This document shows, one piece after another, positions 34,228 to 42,139 of a stretch of 53,242 nucleotides of DNA. Made by a program: the position numbers and the translations under genes. The notes beneath the pieces are model-generated. The model was not told where the DNA came from and made no database searches. It worked only from the letters and a program-made list of their open reading frames with translations. The stretch is from Ruminococcus sp. (lineage in GTDB: Bacteria > Bacillota > Clostridia > Oscillospirales > Acutalibacteraceae), in contig JAFUOM010000016.1 of NCBI GenBank assembly GCA_017481885.1, positions 1-53,242 on the forward strand, in the 5' to 3' direction. Each line of letters begins with the position of its first letter. Positions within the stretch are counted from its first letter, which is position 1.

Positions 34228-37200
34228 ATGAGCAAAAGATTTGCAAAACATATGACTTCTAAAAATAATAAAAAAATAGGTTTCTTGTGTTTTAATAAAA
34301 CAATCACTATTATTGCACTTTCCATTTTATTGGTTGTAGGGCTCGTTGCGACAACCTTCTCTTCTTACGTTTCAAATACAGCAGGGGACAATGGTTCACT
34401 GTCAGTAGAAGTTGAAAACAACGTTTTCTCTCGTTCTAATAAAACAGACCTTGCAGATACAAAAGCTAATGTGGATTTGGCAAGCACTGGTGGCAATCAT
34501 TCTGGTGGTTATATTTACTTTATCAAGCCAAGTAACTGGTCTAATGTAGCTTTTATTGTTGGTCACGATTCTTGGTGGCAGACTTACAAAATGACACAGC
34601 TGTCTGGTAATTTGTATTACTTAAACCTTAAAACTGCTGCTAATGGTAATTGGAATGGTTGGAACGGTTGGGGTTTTGTTGATTACAACTCTACCACTAA
34701 TGCTCAAAACGATAATACTAAAAAGGTATGGGATAAGTATAAGACTTATAATAATTATAATAATTTGAACAATAGCTACGCACTAAATGATGGTAGTACA
34801 TATATATGTGTGGGTAATTCGGATAATAATAATGCATTCAGTGTTGATTACAAAGAAGATGGTTACGATTCATTGAACTCAACAACACAAACAGCATATT
34901 GCTATTCTACTACAACTGGAGGCACTTCTTATACCAGTAATGCTGCCGCTGGATCTCTTACAGTTAAAACCGTAAAACTTAACGGCAATGGAACCCTTGC
35001 TAGTGCTACTACAAACGAGAAAAGTGCAAATTCTACTTCTGTTTCAGGGACTGCTGTACAGGGTTCTTCTGTCACGGTAACTGCTACTGCTGCAGAAGGT
35101 TATAGTTTCAAAGGTTGGTATAGTTCTGATACTTCAACAACACCACTTGAAAGTGGTAGTTCGTATACTTATAATGCAGGTACAGGTAATACATCAGTAT
35201 ATGCTAAGTTTGAAGAACAAAAATCCTTCAATATCGGTGATGTTGTATATTTAGAGACTTCTAGCGGTACAGGTTGGAAGAATGCTGGAGCAAAGATGTT
35301 TGTGGCGTTTACTAATGTAACAGACAGCAGCACAGCAGAGTCTAATTCTGCAGAGATGACTCAAATTGCAGAGAATTTATATGCATACAAGTTTACTAAA
35401 AAGGTCAGTAGCAGTATTAGATTTTGGAGAGCTGAAAGTGCAACTAACTTTTGGAATTATTCTAAATCATTATCGCCTTCTGATAATGGTAATGCTATTG
35501 AGGCAGCTTCCCCTGATAATCAAGATTGGAACGGGAAAGGTACAGTAACTACTGTTACGATTAATTCCCTATCAGCTCCTACCTTAACTGCAAGCACAAA
35601 CGATTTAACTTTAGGACAAAGTTGTGTGCTTACCCCTCAACCAGGTAAGTTATATTATACGGTAGGAAATGCTACTACTCCAACAGAATCAAACGCCTAT
35701 GGTTTATCATATTCATATAGTGCAGGATCTACAAATATTGTTACTGGTAACACTAGTAATAGTTATACATGGAGCCCTACAATTGCTGGTATTTATGAGG
35801 TCAAGGTTACAGCTACACAGACAGTGACGGGAGCTCATGCGACATCTAATAGCGTTAATGTAACCGTCAGACCTAAAAAACCAACTGCGCTTACCTTAAA
35901 TCCTGCTATCAACACTTATATTAAGGGTAGTGGTACTTCTTCCGACCCTTATATAGTTTACAGCGACTCTGATTTTAGCCTTACAGCTAATGCAACTGTA
36001 CCAAGCGGAGTTGCGCACTATTGCTTAACTGAGAATGGTACATATGATGACAATGATAGTTTTAAACCTTCATTAACAAGTATGGCCCAGCCATTACCTT
36101 ACACTGTATATGCAAAAACTTATGAAAATTCAGTTTATTCAGGTGAGTCGTTCTCTGGTTCTGCGTATTATATGGTTTTCCACCGTTTGAATGACTCGGA
36201 TACCGGATTTTCTGTAAGTGAAACTGAAATTGATGACACTCAAAGTGTTACTTTGTACAACGCTTATGTTAATAATATTGACGATGCAGAGAAGAGTCAC
36301 ATTACTCAAACCTATCAAATAAGTACCGATGATGTTACATACACAAATTTAGGTAATGCCGCTGATTCGTATACCTGGACTCCTGTAAAAACAGGAGAGT
36401 ATTATTTTAGAGTTAAAACTGTTAATAAAATGACAGGCCAAGAGGTTTACTCTACACCTACAAAAGTTACCGTTGTACAAAGTAATGTTTGGTATGACAT
36501 TACTGTTACTAATGCTTCTTTGATTGACGGTGTTGCGGGTACAGTAACATTAAAGACTGGCGATACGACAATCAACAACAACAATATCCTTTCAAATAGT
36601 CCGTTAACTATTTCTATCGCTAAAGATTCAAAATACTACTTTGAATACCTAAAGGTAGATGGCGGACAAGTCGTTGGTTTTAATAATTATAACAAAAACA
36701 TTGATGAGTATCTTGTTTATGAGCATGTCAAAGGTGATGTAGAAATCGAGTATAAGCTTGTACAAAAGCCTGAGGTTATTGTGAAGAAGCCTCATGACGA
36801 TGCTACTATTAGTTTTGTATATAAGAGTGATGAAGAAGATAAATCTGTCACTAGCGCAGGCACATATTATGTTGACTACAATTCATCAATAACTTATACG
36901 ATAACCCCTTCGGCTGGTTACTATGTCAATAGTTTAAAAGGTGTCACTCCTGTTGGTGAAATTCCTTATGCTTCGAGCGTAACAGGATCTAGAGCTAATG
37001 TGACATCAGACATCGCCGAAGTAAATGCTGTCCTCAATAAAAACAACACATTTACTGTTAATATCGCGCAAGATTCTTTTTCAAGCGACGGAGCGTCTAT
37101 GAAAGTAGATGACAATACGCAAAGTCTCGGTGTAGCTGTACCACTTAACTACAATGTTGAGTCTACTGTTATTGTAATTCCACCAATAGGGTGTTATGCA

Positions 37201-38901
37201 CAGGTAACTGACGATTTAGGCGACACTACATTTACATCTGAAATTTCCACAGACGGTAGTGCCACATTCAAAGTTAAATTAACAGGAAGTGACAAATCTT
37301 ATACAGTTAAGTTCATCCAAAACCCTGTGATTACATTCGCACAGCCAAGGCACGGTTCTGTTTATGTAACAAGCGGTTCAGGTGACAACTTGCAGTATTA
37401 TTTTAATAATGATTCTGTAGGGTATGGAACTGAACTTACTGTACACGCAATTAAAGAACATTCTAATTCAACTTTGAATAACATTACTGTGAATGGTTCT
37501 GCTATTCTTGGTCCAGTGGCTGAAACTATGAATTTCACTATTTATGCTGATTCTAAAGTTTCCGCAACAATTACTGTGGGTGCTGATTTCAATTTTGATA
37601 CTATAGGTTCTACTGAGTTTGGTACAAAAAGAGTCTTTTTCACTGATAACAATGGTTGGAAAGGTATTACTGAAGTTGTTTGTTATTATGGTTCATCTAA
37701 CAACCCTACTTCGCAAGTGGAGATGACATATAAGTATACAAATCAGCCTAATGTTAAGAATGAAAGAGTATATTTTGCAGATATCCCATTAAGTGCTAAG
37801 TATGTACGTTTTAGCAGTAAAAATGGTAGTTTTAACTCCACTAGTGCTGAAATTAAGAATAATTCGAATGGTTTTTGGACTGCTGGTAGTATAGCTAATC
37901 CAACTTTAAATAACGAAGGATTTAGTGTTGTTTATTCTGATTTCGTTGCTGTTAATAGCGACAAAGATCATCAGCAAGCAACTACACCAAAGAGCCAGTC
38001 AGCCATTTTCAATTACACAAGTGATTTTGGTGATGGTGTTCTGTCAGCTGTTTCTGAAGACGGTGATAAAATTACCTATGAATTTGAGTCAGGTAAGCTT
38101 TTTATAAAGCAAAATGTAGCTGAGGGTGAAACTGCTAAGGGTTATTCTTTGGTAAAAGTCACTTCTTCTACTACCGGTATGGAAAAATATTATCTCGTAA
38201 AGTATGATGATTTTGAAATCGTTGATTTTTCAGGATTAAGAAAAATTTACGTTCCAAATGATAATAATGTTATTCAGTTTAATTTACAATTAAATGGTGG
38301 TACTATACCATATCTTGCCAATTATTTTGTGTCTGACAGTAATTTGTCCAATTCTTATAGTGGCATCGGTGAAGTTAATAATATTCAGGATTTGATTTCC
38401 AGCTTTACTATTAGTTATACAGTCAACAACACAATGCAAGGAGTTAAGTTCTATAAGGTTGAGGCTAGTGATAGTGCTAACCATAGTGCTACGGCAACTT
38501 TAAGAACATTGTTTGGTACTAATCAATATGTAGGCAAGAGAGCTTTATATTTCTATAATGAAACTAATGTTAATATTTCAAAATATAATTTGCGCGTATG
38601 TTTCAAAAATGCAGATGGTACTTATACTTGGTCAACAATGAAGAAAGTTGGTACAACTGACTATTATCATGTTGTTGTTCCTAAGGATTTTGAGACTGGT
38701 TCTACTGTAAGCTTCTACTTGTGTAACACCAAGACTTTCTCTAATAATCCTGATGATTATGATGGTGTGGATGCTTCCTTTGAGGTTTATTCATATAAGT
38801 CAGATGCAGTTAATGTTCCAGGTGATGATAGTGCTAACTTGGTTTATGCTGTTGAGTCTATTGGCTCTAGAAAAATTACAGGTAGTTTTATTGAATTTTA
38901 A
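34228..38901 (+). CDS. Giant modular surface protein G
   Basis: A 1557-residue protein, the largest in the window. It has a basic cytoplasmic start (1-23), a hydrophobic helix (24-42) and ATTFSSYVSNTAG, a SipW-like signal lacking Trp. Modules: a CBM-like domain with GGYIYFIKPSNWSNVAFI (about 94-205); an InlB-type repeat with SVTVTATAAEGYSFKGWYSS (about 246-330); another CBM-like domain with VVYLETSSGTGWKNAGAKMF (about 338-450); Ig-like repeats containing SYTWSPTIAGIYEVKV and SYTWTPVKTGEYYFRV; further CBM-like units with KRVFFTDNNGWKGITEVVCY and KRALYFYNETNVNISKY near the end. The W-x-E-G motif is absent. There is no LPXTG or SLH motif. Base composition is more AT-rich than the ATPase genes. 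AAGGAGGTG precedes ATG. It is probably an outermost adhesin or polysaccharide-binding protein. Confidence 0.75.
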   Translation: MSKRFAKHMTSKNNKKIGFLCFNKTITIIALSILLVVGLVATTFSSYVSNTAGDNGSLSVEVENNVFSRSNKTDLADTKANVDLASTGGNHSGGYIYFIKPSNWSNVAFIVGHDSWWQTYKMTQLSGNLYYLNLKTAANGNWNGWNGWGFVDYNSTTNAQNDNTKKVWDKYKTYNNYNNLNNSYALNDGSTYICVGNSDNNNAFSVDYKEDGYDSLNSTTQTAYCYSTTTGGTSYTSNAAAGSLTVKTVKLNGNGTLASATTNEKSANSTSVSGTAVQGSSVTVTATAAEGYSFKGWYSSDTSTTPLESGSSYTYNAGTGNTSVYAKFEEQKSFNIGDVVYLETSSGTGWKNAGAKMFVAFTNVTDSSTAESNSAEMTQIAENLYAYKFTKKVSSSIRFWRAESATNFWNYSKSLSPSDNGNAIEAASPDNQDWNGKGTVTTVTINSLSAPTLTASTNDLTLGQSCVLTPQPGKLYYTVGNATTPTESNAYGLSYSYSAGSTNIVTGNTSNSYTWSPTIAGIYEVKVTATQTVTGAHATSNSVNVTVRPKKPTALTLNPAINTYIKGSGTSSDPYIVYSDSDFSLTANATVPSGVAHYCLTENGTYDDNDSFKPSLTSMAQPLPYTVYAKTYENSVYSGESFSGSAYYMVFHRLNDSDTGFSVSETEIDDTQSVTLYNAYVNNIDDAEKSHITQTYQISTDDVTYTNLGNAADSYTWTPVKTGEYYFRVKTVNKMTGQEVYSTPTKVTVVQSNVWYDITVTNASLIDGVAGTVTLKTGDTTINNNNILSNSPLTISIAKDSKYYFEYLKVDGGQVVGFNNYNKNIDEYLVYEHVKGDVEIEYKLVQKPEVIVKKPHDDATISFVYKSDEEDKSVTSAGTYYVDYNSSITYTITPSAGYYVNSLKGVTPVGEIPYASSVTGSRANVTSDIAEVNAVLNKNNTFTVNIAQDSFSSDGASMKVDDNTQSLGVAVPLNYNVESTVIVIPPIGCYAQVTDDLGDTTFTSEISTDGSATFKVKLTGSDKSYTVKFIQNPVITFAQPRHGSVYVTSGSGDNLQYYFNNDSVGYGTELTVHAIKEHSNSTLNNITVNGSAILGPVAETMNFTIYADSKVSATITVGADFNFDTIGSTEFGTKRVFFTDNNGWKGITEVVCYYGSSNNPTSQVEMTYKYTNQPNVKNERVYFADIPLSAKYVRFSSKNGSFNSTSAEIKNNSNGFWTAGSIANPTLNNEGFSVVYSDFVAVNSDKDHQQATTPKSQSAIFNYTSDFGDGVLSAVSEDGDKITYEFESGKLFIKQNVAEGETAKGYSLVKVTSSTTGMEKYYLVKYDDFEIVDFSGLRKIYVPNDNNVIQFNLQLNGGTIPYLANYFVSDSNLSNSYSGIGEVNNIQDLISSFTISYTVNNTMQGVKFYKVEASDSANHSATATLRTLFGTNQYVGKRALYFYNETNVNISKYNLRVCFKNADGTYTWSTMKKVGTTDYYHVVVPKDFETGSTVSFYLCNTKTFSNNPDDYDGVDASFEVYSYKSDAVNVPGDDSANLVYAVESIGSRKITGSFIEF

Positions 38902-38921
38902 TTTATTAGGAGGTGAAAACC

Positions 38922-39485
38922 ATGAAAAAAATGTTGCCATTGTTATGTGTTTTGATGGCGGTTTTAATCGTTATTATCAGCTTAACTACAATGTCTTTCT
39001 CATGGTTTGAACCTGGTACTGCTCAAGGTATAGGTCTGAAGTTCGTAGATTCGAGCAATATTAGAGCTGAAAAATGTGAGATTAATACATTCGTTGGATC
39101 TAAAGATCAAAATGCTAACAGTGATAATTTTGGAAAAATCAACTATAATAACGAAGCGGTTGATGATCAGGTTATCAGTAATGGTGAAGTAGGATACTAT
39201 AAAACTGTGATTACTAATAATAGCGAGATATACGATACTGTTGTTTCGTTGTATTTAGCCAGTTTATCTGCTACTGGTGATTCTACAACATACGGCTTAG
39301 GTGTCGCTTCTCCAACTAATACTTACAGAAACTTCAATACCACTAAAGCTGATATTCACATTATTAGAAATGCGTACATATCAAACGAGAATGGTAAGCG
39401 TGAGCTTAGCGTCGAGTGGTTTATTAAGTGTGGAACTGGTGAGGTTCGTTTTAATCCATCAGATATTTACTTGATGTACAACTAA
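38922..39485 (+). CDS. Small SipW-type signal protein H
   Basis: A 187-residue exported protein. The signal is MKKMLPLL followed by a hydrophobic core ending LTTMSFSWFEPGTAQG (about 21-36). The short mature domain is beta-rich (VGYYKTVITNNSEIYDTVVSLY, split by family strands) and ends ELSVEWFIKCGTGEV...YLMYN without the W-x-E-G-x-D motif. The start is the ATG at 38922, 8 bases after TAGGAGG; a GTG at 38913 overlaps that site. It is the last surface protein, directly before signal peptidase 2, and may be its particular substrate, for instance a capping or accessory subunit, by analogy with the tapA-sipW-tasA cluster. Confidence 0.72.
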   Translation: MKKMLPLLCVLMAVLIVIISLTTMSFSWFEPGTAQGIGLKFVDSSNIRAEKCEINTFVGSKDQNANSDNFGKINYNNEAVDDQVISNGEVGYYKTVITNNSEIYDTVVSLYLASLSATGDSTTYGLGVASPTNTYRNFNTTKADIHIIRNAYISNENGKRELSVEWFIKCGTGEVRFNPSDIYLMYN

Positions 39486-39494
39486 GGTGCCAAA

Positions 39495-40121
39495 GTGAAA
39501 GTAGTAAAAAAGATTCTTGGCATTTTAGGAACCATTCTTCTTGTCATCCTGCTTGCAGTTGTAATTGTTATGTTCAATGCTCGTATATCCGGTGAAGCGC
39601 CGTCTGTGTTTGGATATCAGATTTTCCGTGTTTCCTCTGGAAGTATGGAGCCTGAGCTTATGATTGGCGATGTTATCATTGTCAAAGAAGCAGATGTACA
39701 GGATATTCAAAAAGGCGACATCGTTACATATAAAGGTGAAGAAGGCGAATTTAGAGATAAATTCATCACTCATAAAATGATTGAGGATCCTCTGCTTGTA
39801 GATGGTAAGTATGTCTTCCATTCACAGGGTATTTATGAAGGCTCTGTTCCTGACCCTGAATGGCACGAAGACCAGCTTTTAGGAGAATATGTCTGCACAG
39901 TTCCTTATATCGATTCTGTTTATAATTTCTTTTTAAAACCATATGGACTTATCACTTTTGTATTGATAATTATTGTGCTGTTTGGTTACGAGCTCATTTC
40001 GCTCATTGTTTCATATAAGACTCTTGATGAAATTGATGAGGAAGAGGAGAGAGCCGAAAAGGAAAGATCTAAAAAGAAAAAGAATCAAACAACGGATACG
40101 GATGAATCTAAAACTGAATAA
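39495..40121 (+). CDS. SipW (ER)-type signal peptidase I, copy 2
   Basis: A 208-residue membrane serine protease. An N-terminal helix (about 8-28) leads to FRVSSGSMEPELMIGD with catalytic Ser50 and to FITHKMIEDP with His93 as the base, the SipW-type dyad. A second helix lies near 150-172, followed by a Glu/Lys-rich cytoplasmic tail (DEIDEEEERAEKERSKKKK). It is shorter and more canonical than copy 1 (259 residues), with S-G-S-M-E-P intact where copy 1 has S-D-S-M-D-G. The GTG start at 39495 follows AAGGTG. It is the last gene of the operon, with a strong terminator 17 bases after its stop. Confidence 0.9.
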   Translation: MKVVKKILGILGTILLVILLAVVIVMFNARISGEAPSVFGYQIFRVSSGSMEPELMIGDVIIVKEADVQDIQKGDIVTYKGEEGEFRDKFITHKMIEDPLLVDGKYVFHSQGIYEGSVPDPEWHEDQLLGEYVCTVPYIDSVYNFFLKPYGLITFVLIIIVLFGYELISLIVSYKTLDEIDEEEERAEKERSKKKKNQTTDTDESKTE

Positions 40122-40137
40122 TGAAAATAAATCTTTT

Positions 40138-40167
40138 AGACCTGAGAATATATCTCAGGTCTTTTTT
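40138..40167 (+). terminator. Terminator of the surface operon
   Basis: AGACCTGAG and CTCAGGTCT (9 bp) around a 7-base loop, followed by six T. It is the first convincing terminator after 19.2 kb on this strand. Confidence 0.92.
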
Positions 40168-40273
40168 ATTTTTGGGTGCGATTTGTTATTATTTTTTTGA
40201 TATACCTATATATGTGAAAAATTGGAAAAATCCTATTGTATTTCTTTATCGCAATATATATTTCAAGTTGTTG

Positions 40274-40282
40274 TGATAAAAT
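40274..40282 (+). promoter_or_regulatory. Candidate promoter of radC
   Basis: TGATAAAAT, an extended -10 box with no good -35, 64 bases before the radC start. The nearby ATACCTAT stretches at 40203 and 40281 form a loose direct repeat. Weak evidence. Confidence 0.35.
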
Positions 40283-40345
40283 ACCTATGTATATTCTATA
40301 TATTGGGTTAGTATGTGTAATTGTTGATTTGGTAGAGGGGTTATT

Positions 40346-41050
40346 ATGGCGACTGATAATGTACACGAAGGCCACAGAGGCCGTGTAAAGAAAAAGTTTT
40401 TGATGAACGGACTTGACGGCTTTGAAACACACGAAGCTCTTGAACTTCTTTTATTTTACTGCGTGCATATGAAAAACACCAGTGAGCTTGCTCACCGTTT
40501 GCTCGACGCTTTTGGTTCGTTATCTGCTGTTTTTGACGCACCTTTCGATGCTTTGTGTGAGTTCGGTTTATCAGAGAATCAGGCGGTATTTTTGAAGCTC
40601 ATCCCTGAAATGACCCGACTTTATATTGACGACAAGCATAATAATATGGATAAAGTTTTTGATAATGATAGAATTGCAGACAGTATATTGCGTAAATTCA
40701 TCGGCAGAGAAAATGAGAACGTTCTGCTTTTGTTACTTGACGCCAAGGGCAAAGAAGTGTTCTGTGGAATTGTTGCCAAGGGTTCTATTTCAAACACTAA
40801 CCTGCCTGTCGGAAAGATAGTTGACTATTCATTGCGTTACAATGCACGCTCTGCAATTATTGCACACAACCACCCAAGTGGAGTTGCTTTGCCTTCCCGT
40901 GAAGATTTAGAGGCTACTGCAAATATCAAAAACGCCTTAACACTCATTGGCGTTCAACTTTTGGACCATTACATAGTTGCTGACAATGATTGTGTGTCAC
41001 TTGCTCAGTGCAGAGTTGCACCTGCGTTGTTTGGCTATTACGAAGATTGA
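40346..41050 (+). CDS. radC: RadC family JAB-domain protein
   Basis: A 234-residue protein. A helix-hairpin-helix-like region (FETHEALELLLFYCVHMKNT, then LLDAFGSLSAVFDAPFDALCEF) precedes a JAB/MPN domain with the zinc-binding JAMM motif AIIAHNHPSGVALPSREDLEAT near residues 165-190 (His-x-His and the distal Asp). It is named for an old link to DNA repair, but the biochemical role of RadC is unsettled. AGAGGGG precedes the ATG. It is the first gene of a run of five closely spaced genes ending with the topoisomerase pair. Confidence 0.92.
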   Translation: MATDNVHEGHRGRVKKKFLMNGLDGFETHEALELLLFYCVHMKNTSELAHRLLDAFGSLSAVFDAPFDALCEFGLSENQAVFLKLIPEMTRLYIDDKHNNMDKVFDNDRIADSILRKFIGRENENVLLLLLDAKGKEVFCGIVAKGSISNTNLPVGKIVDYSLRYNARSAIIAHNHPSGVALPSREDLEATANIKNALTLIGVQLLDHYIVADNDCVSLAQCRVAPALFGYYED

Positions 41051-41071
41051 TTTGTTAGAGAGGAGATTTAT

Positions 41072-42112
41072 ATGAATAAAACAGGTAATAAAGCACTCAA
41101 TCTGACAGATTTAAGTAAATATAAGGCAGAAATATACGGTATCAGTATTCTGTGGATAATGCTGTTCCATGCACATCCGATGTTTGGTGTGCATTACGAT
41201 TTAGGAAAAGCTTTCCTCAAGCCACTTGATACCTTAATTGGTTTTGGTAATATGGGAGTTGAGATATTCCTGTTCTGTTCGGGTATATTTTTGTACTTTT
41301 CCTATGTTAGAAATAGCGACGCTTATGCGTTTATGTGCAAACGAATTGCACGACTTTTCTGGCCTGTAATTTTTATTTCGGGTCCATTCTGGATATACAC
41401 TTGTATTATTAAAAACGGATCAGTTATGCAGTTTGTCAGCAAGTGTACAATGCTTGATTTCTGGATTTCAGGCGATCAGCAGATATGGTTCGTGTCCGCG
41501 ATATTCCTGTTTTACCTTATATATCCGTATATTTATGGTTTGATGTTTAAAGCAAAGTTTCTAAATATTACAGCACGAACATTGATAATGCTGGCAGTTG
41601 TTGCCGTTGCTACACTTTCAGTGTGTTTCATCTATCCTGAGTATTACGCAAAAATCGAGATAGCGCTGACACGTTTACCGGTGTTTATTATAGGATGTTA
41701 TTTTGGTAAGCTTGTATATGAAAAGAAAAGCGTGTCAAAATATTTCTACCTGCTGTGTTTTGCACTTGCAGTTGGTTCATTAATAGTTTTAAACCTTGGT
41801 GTGCTCTCAGGTGTGTGGAGAAGATGGTTTTATTTAGTCGGCGGAATACCTATGACATTTTTGATTGTGTGGGTATTAAACCTCTTGAATTGCAAACCGC
41901 TTAATAAATTCTTTGCGTTTTTTGGCTCAATTTCACTCAACCTGTATGTGTCACACGTAGTGGTTATCAGAGTGTACAAACTCTTACCTTTCGGTAACGA
42001 AAGAAGAGTATATATATATTTGATTTTAATGGTAGTATCAGTGCTTGTCGGATGGCTTGCTGAACTGCTCATACGTCAGGTTACTAAACCAAAGTTAAAA
42101 ACTAAAGCATAA
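41072..42112 (+). CDS. Acyltransferase 3 family membrane protein
   Basis: A 346-residue integral membrane protein with about ten hydrophobic helices. Family signs are the N-terminal IYGISILWIMLFHAHPMFG with the conserved His, MGVEIFLFCSGIFLYFSY and FMCKRIARLFWPV, then QQIWFVSAIFLFYLIYP. These enzymes O-acetylate or otherwise acylate surface glycans, peptidoglycan or lipids. The target is not evident. AGAGGAGATTT precedes ATG. It may modify surface polysaccharide, but its position in a DNA-maintenance run does not support any particular target. Confidence 0.88.
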   Translation: MNKTGNKALNLTDLSKYKAEIYGISILWIMLFHAHPMFGVHYDLGKAFLKPLDTLIGFGNMGVEIFLFCSGIFLYFSYVRNSDAYAFMCKRIARLFWPVIFISGPFWIYTCIIKNGSVMQFVSKCTMLDFWISGDQQIWFVSAIFLFYLIYPYIYGLMFKAKFLNITARTLIMLAVVAVATLSVCFIYPEYYAKIEIALTRLPVFIIGCYFGKLVYEKKSVSKYFYLLCFALAVGSLIVLNLGVLSGVWRRWFYLVGGIPMTFLIVWVLNLLNCKPLNKFFAFFGSISLNLYVSHVVVIRVYKLLPFGNERRVYIYLILMVVSVLVGWLAELLIRQVTKPKLKTKA

Positions 42113-42139
42113 TTCTAAATTTCGGAGTTGCCAGAGTTT

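Noticed and set aside
27255..38901. Cellulosome or amylosome scaffold
   Set aside because: CBM-like modules are present, but no dockerin (paired DxNxDG calcium loops), cohesin or catalytic glycoside hydrolase domain is seen.
15232..39485. Diversity-generating retroelement acting on the large surface genes
   Set aside because: RT motif B has PTSTFLAN instead of the DGR SQ signature, no template/variable repeat pair was noticed, and no Avd-like gene is present.
19219..40121. Sortase-assembled pili
   Set aside because: No sortase gene and no LPXTG-type sequence at any C-terminus.
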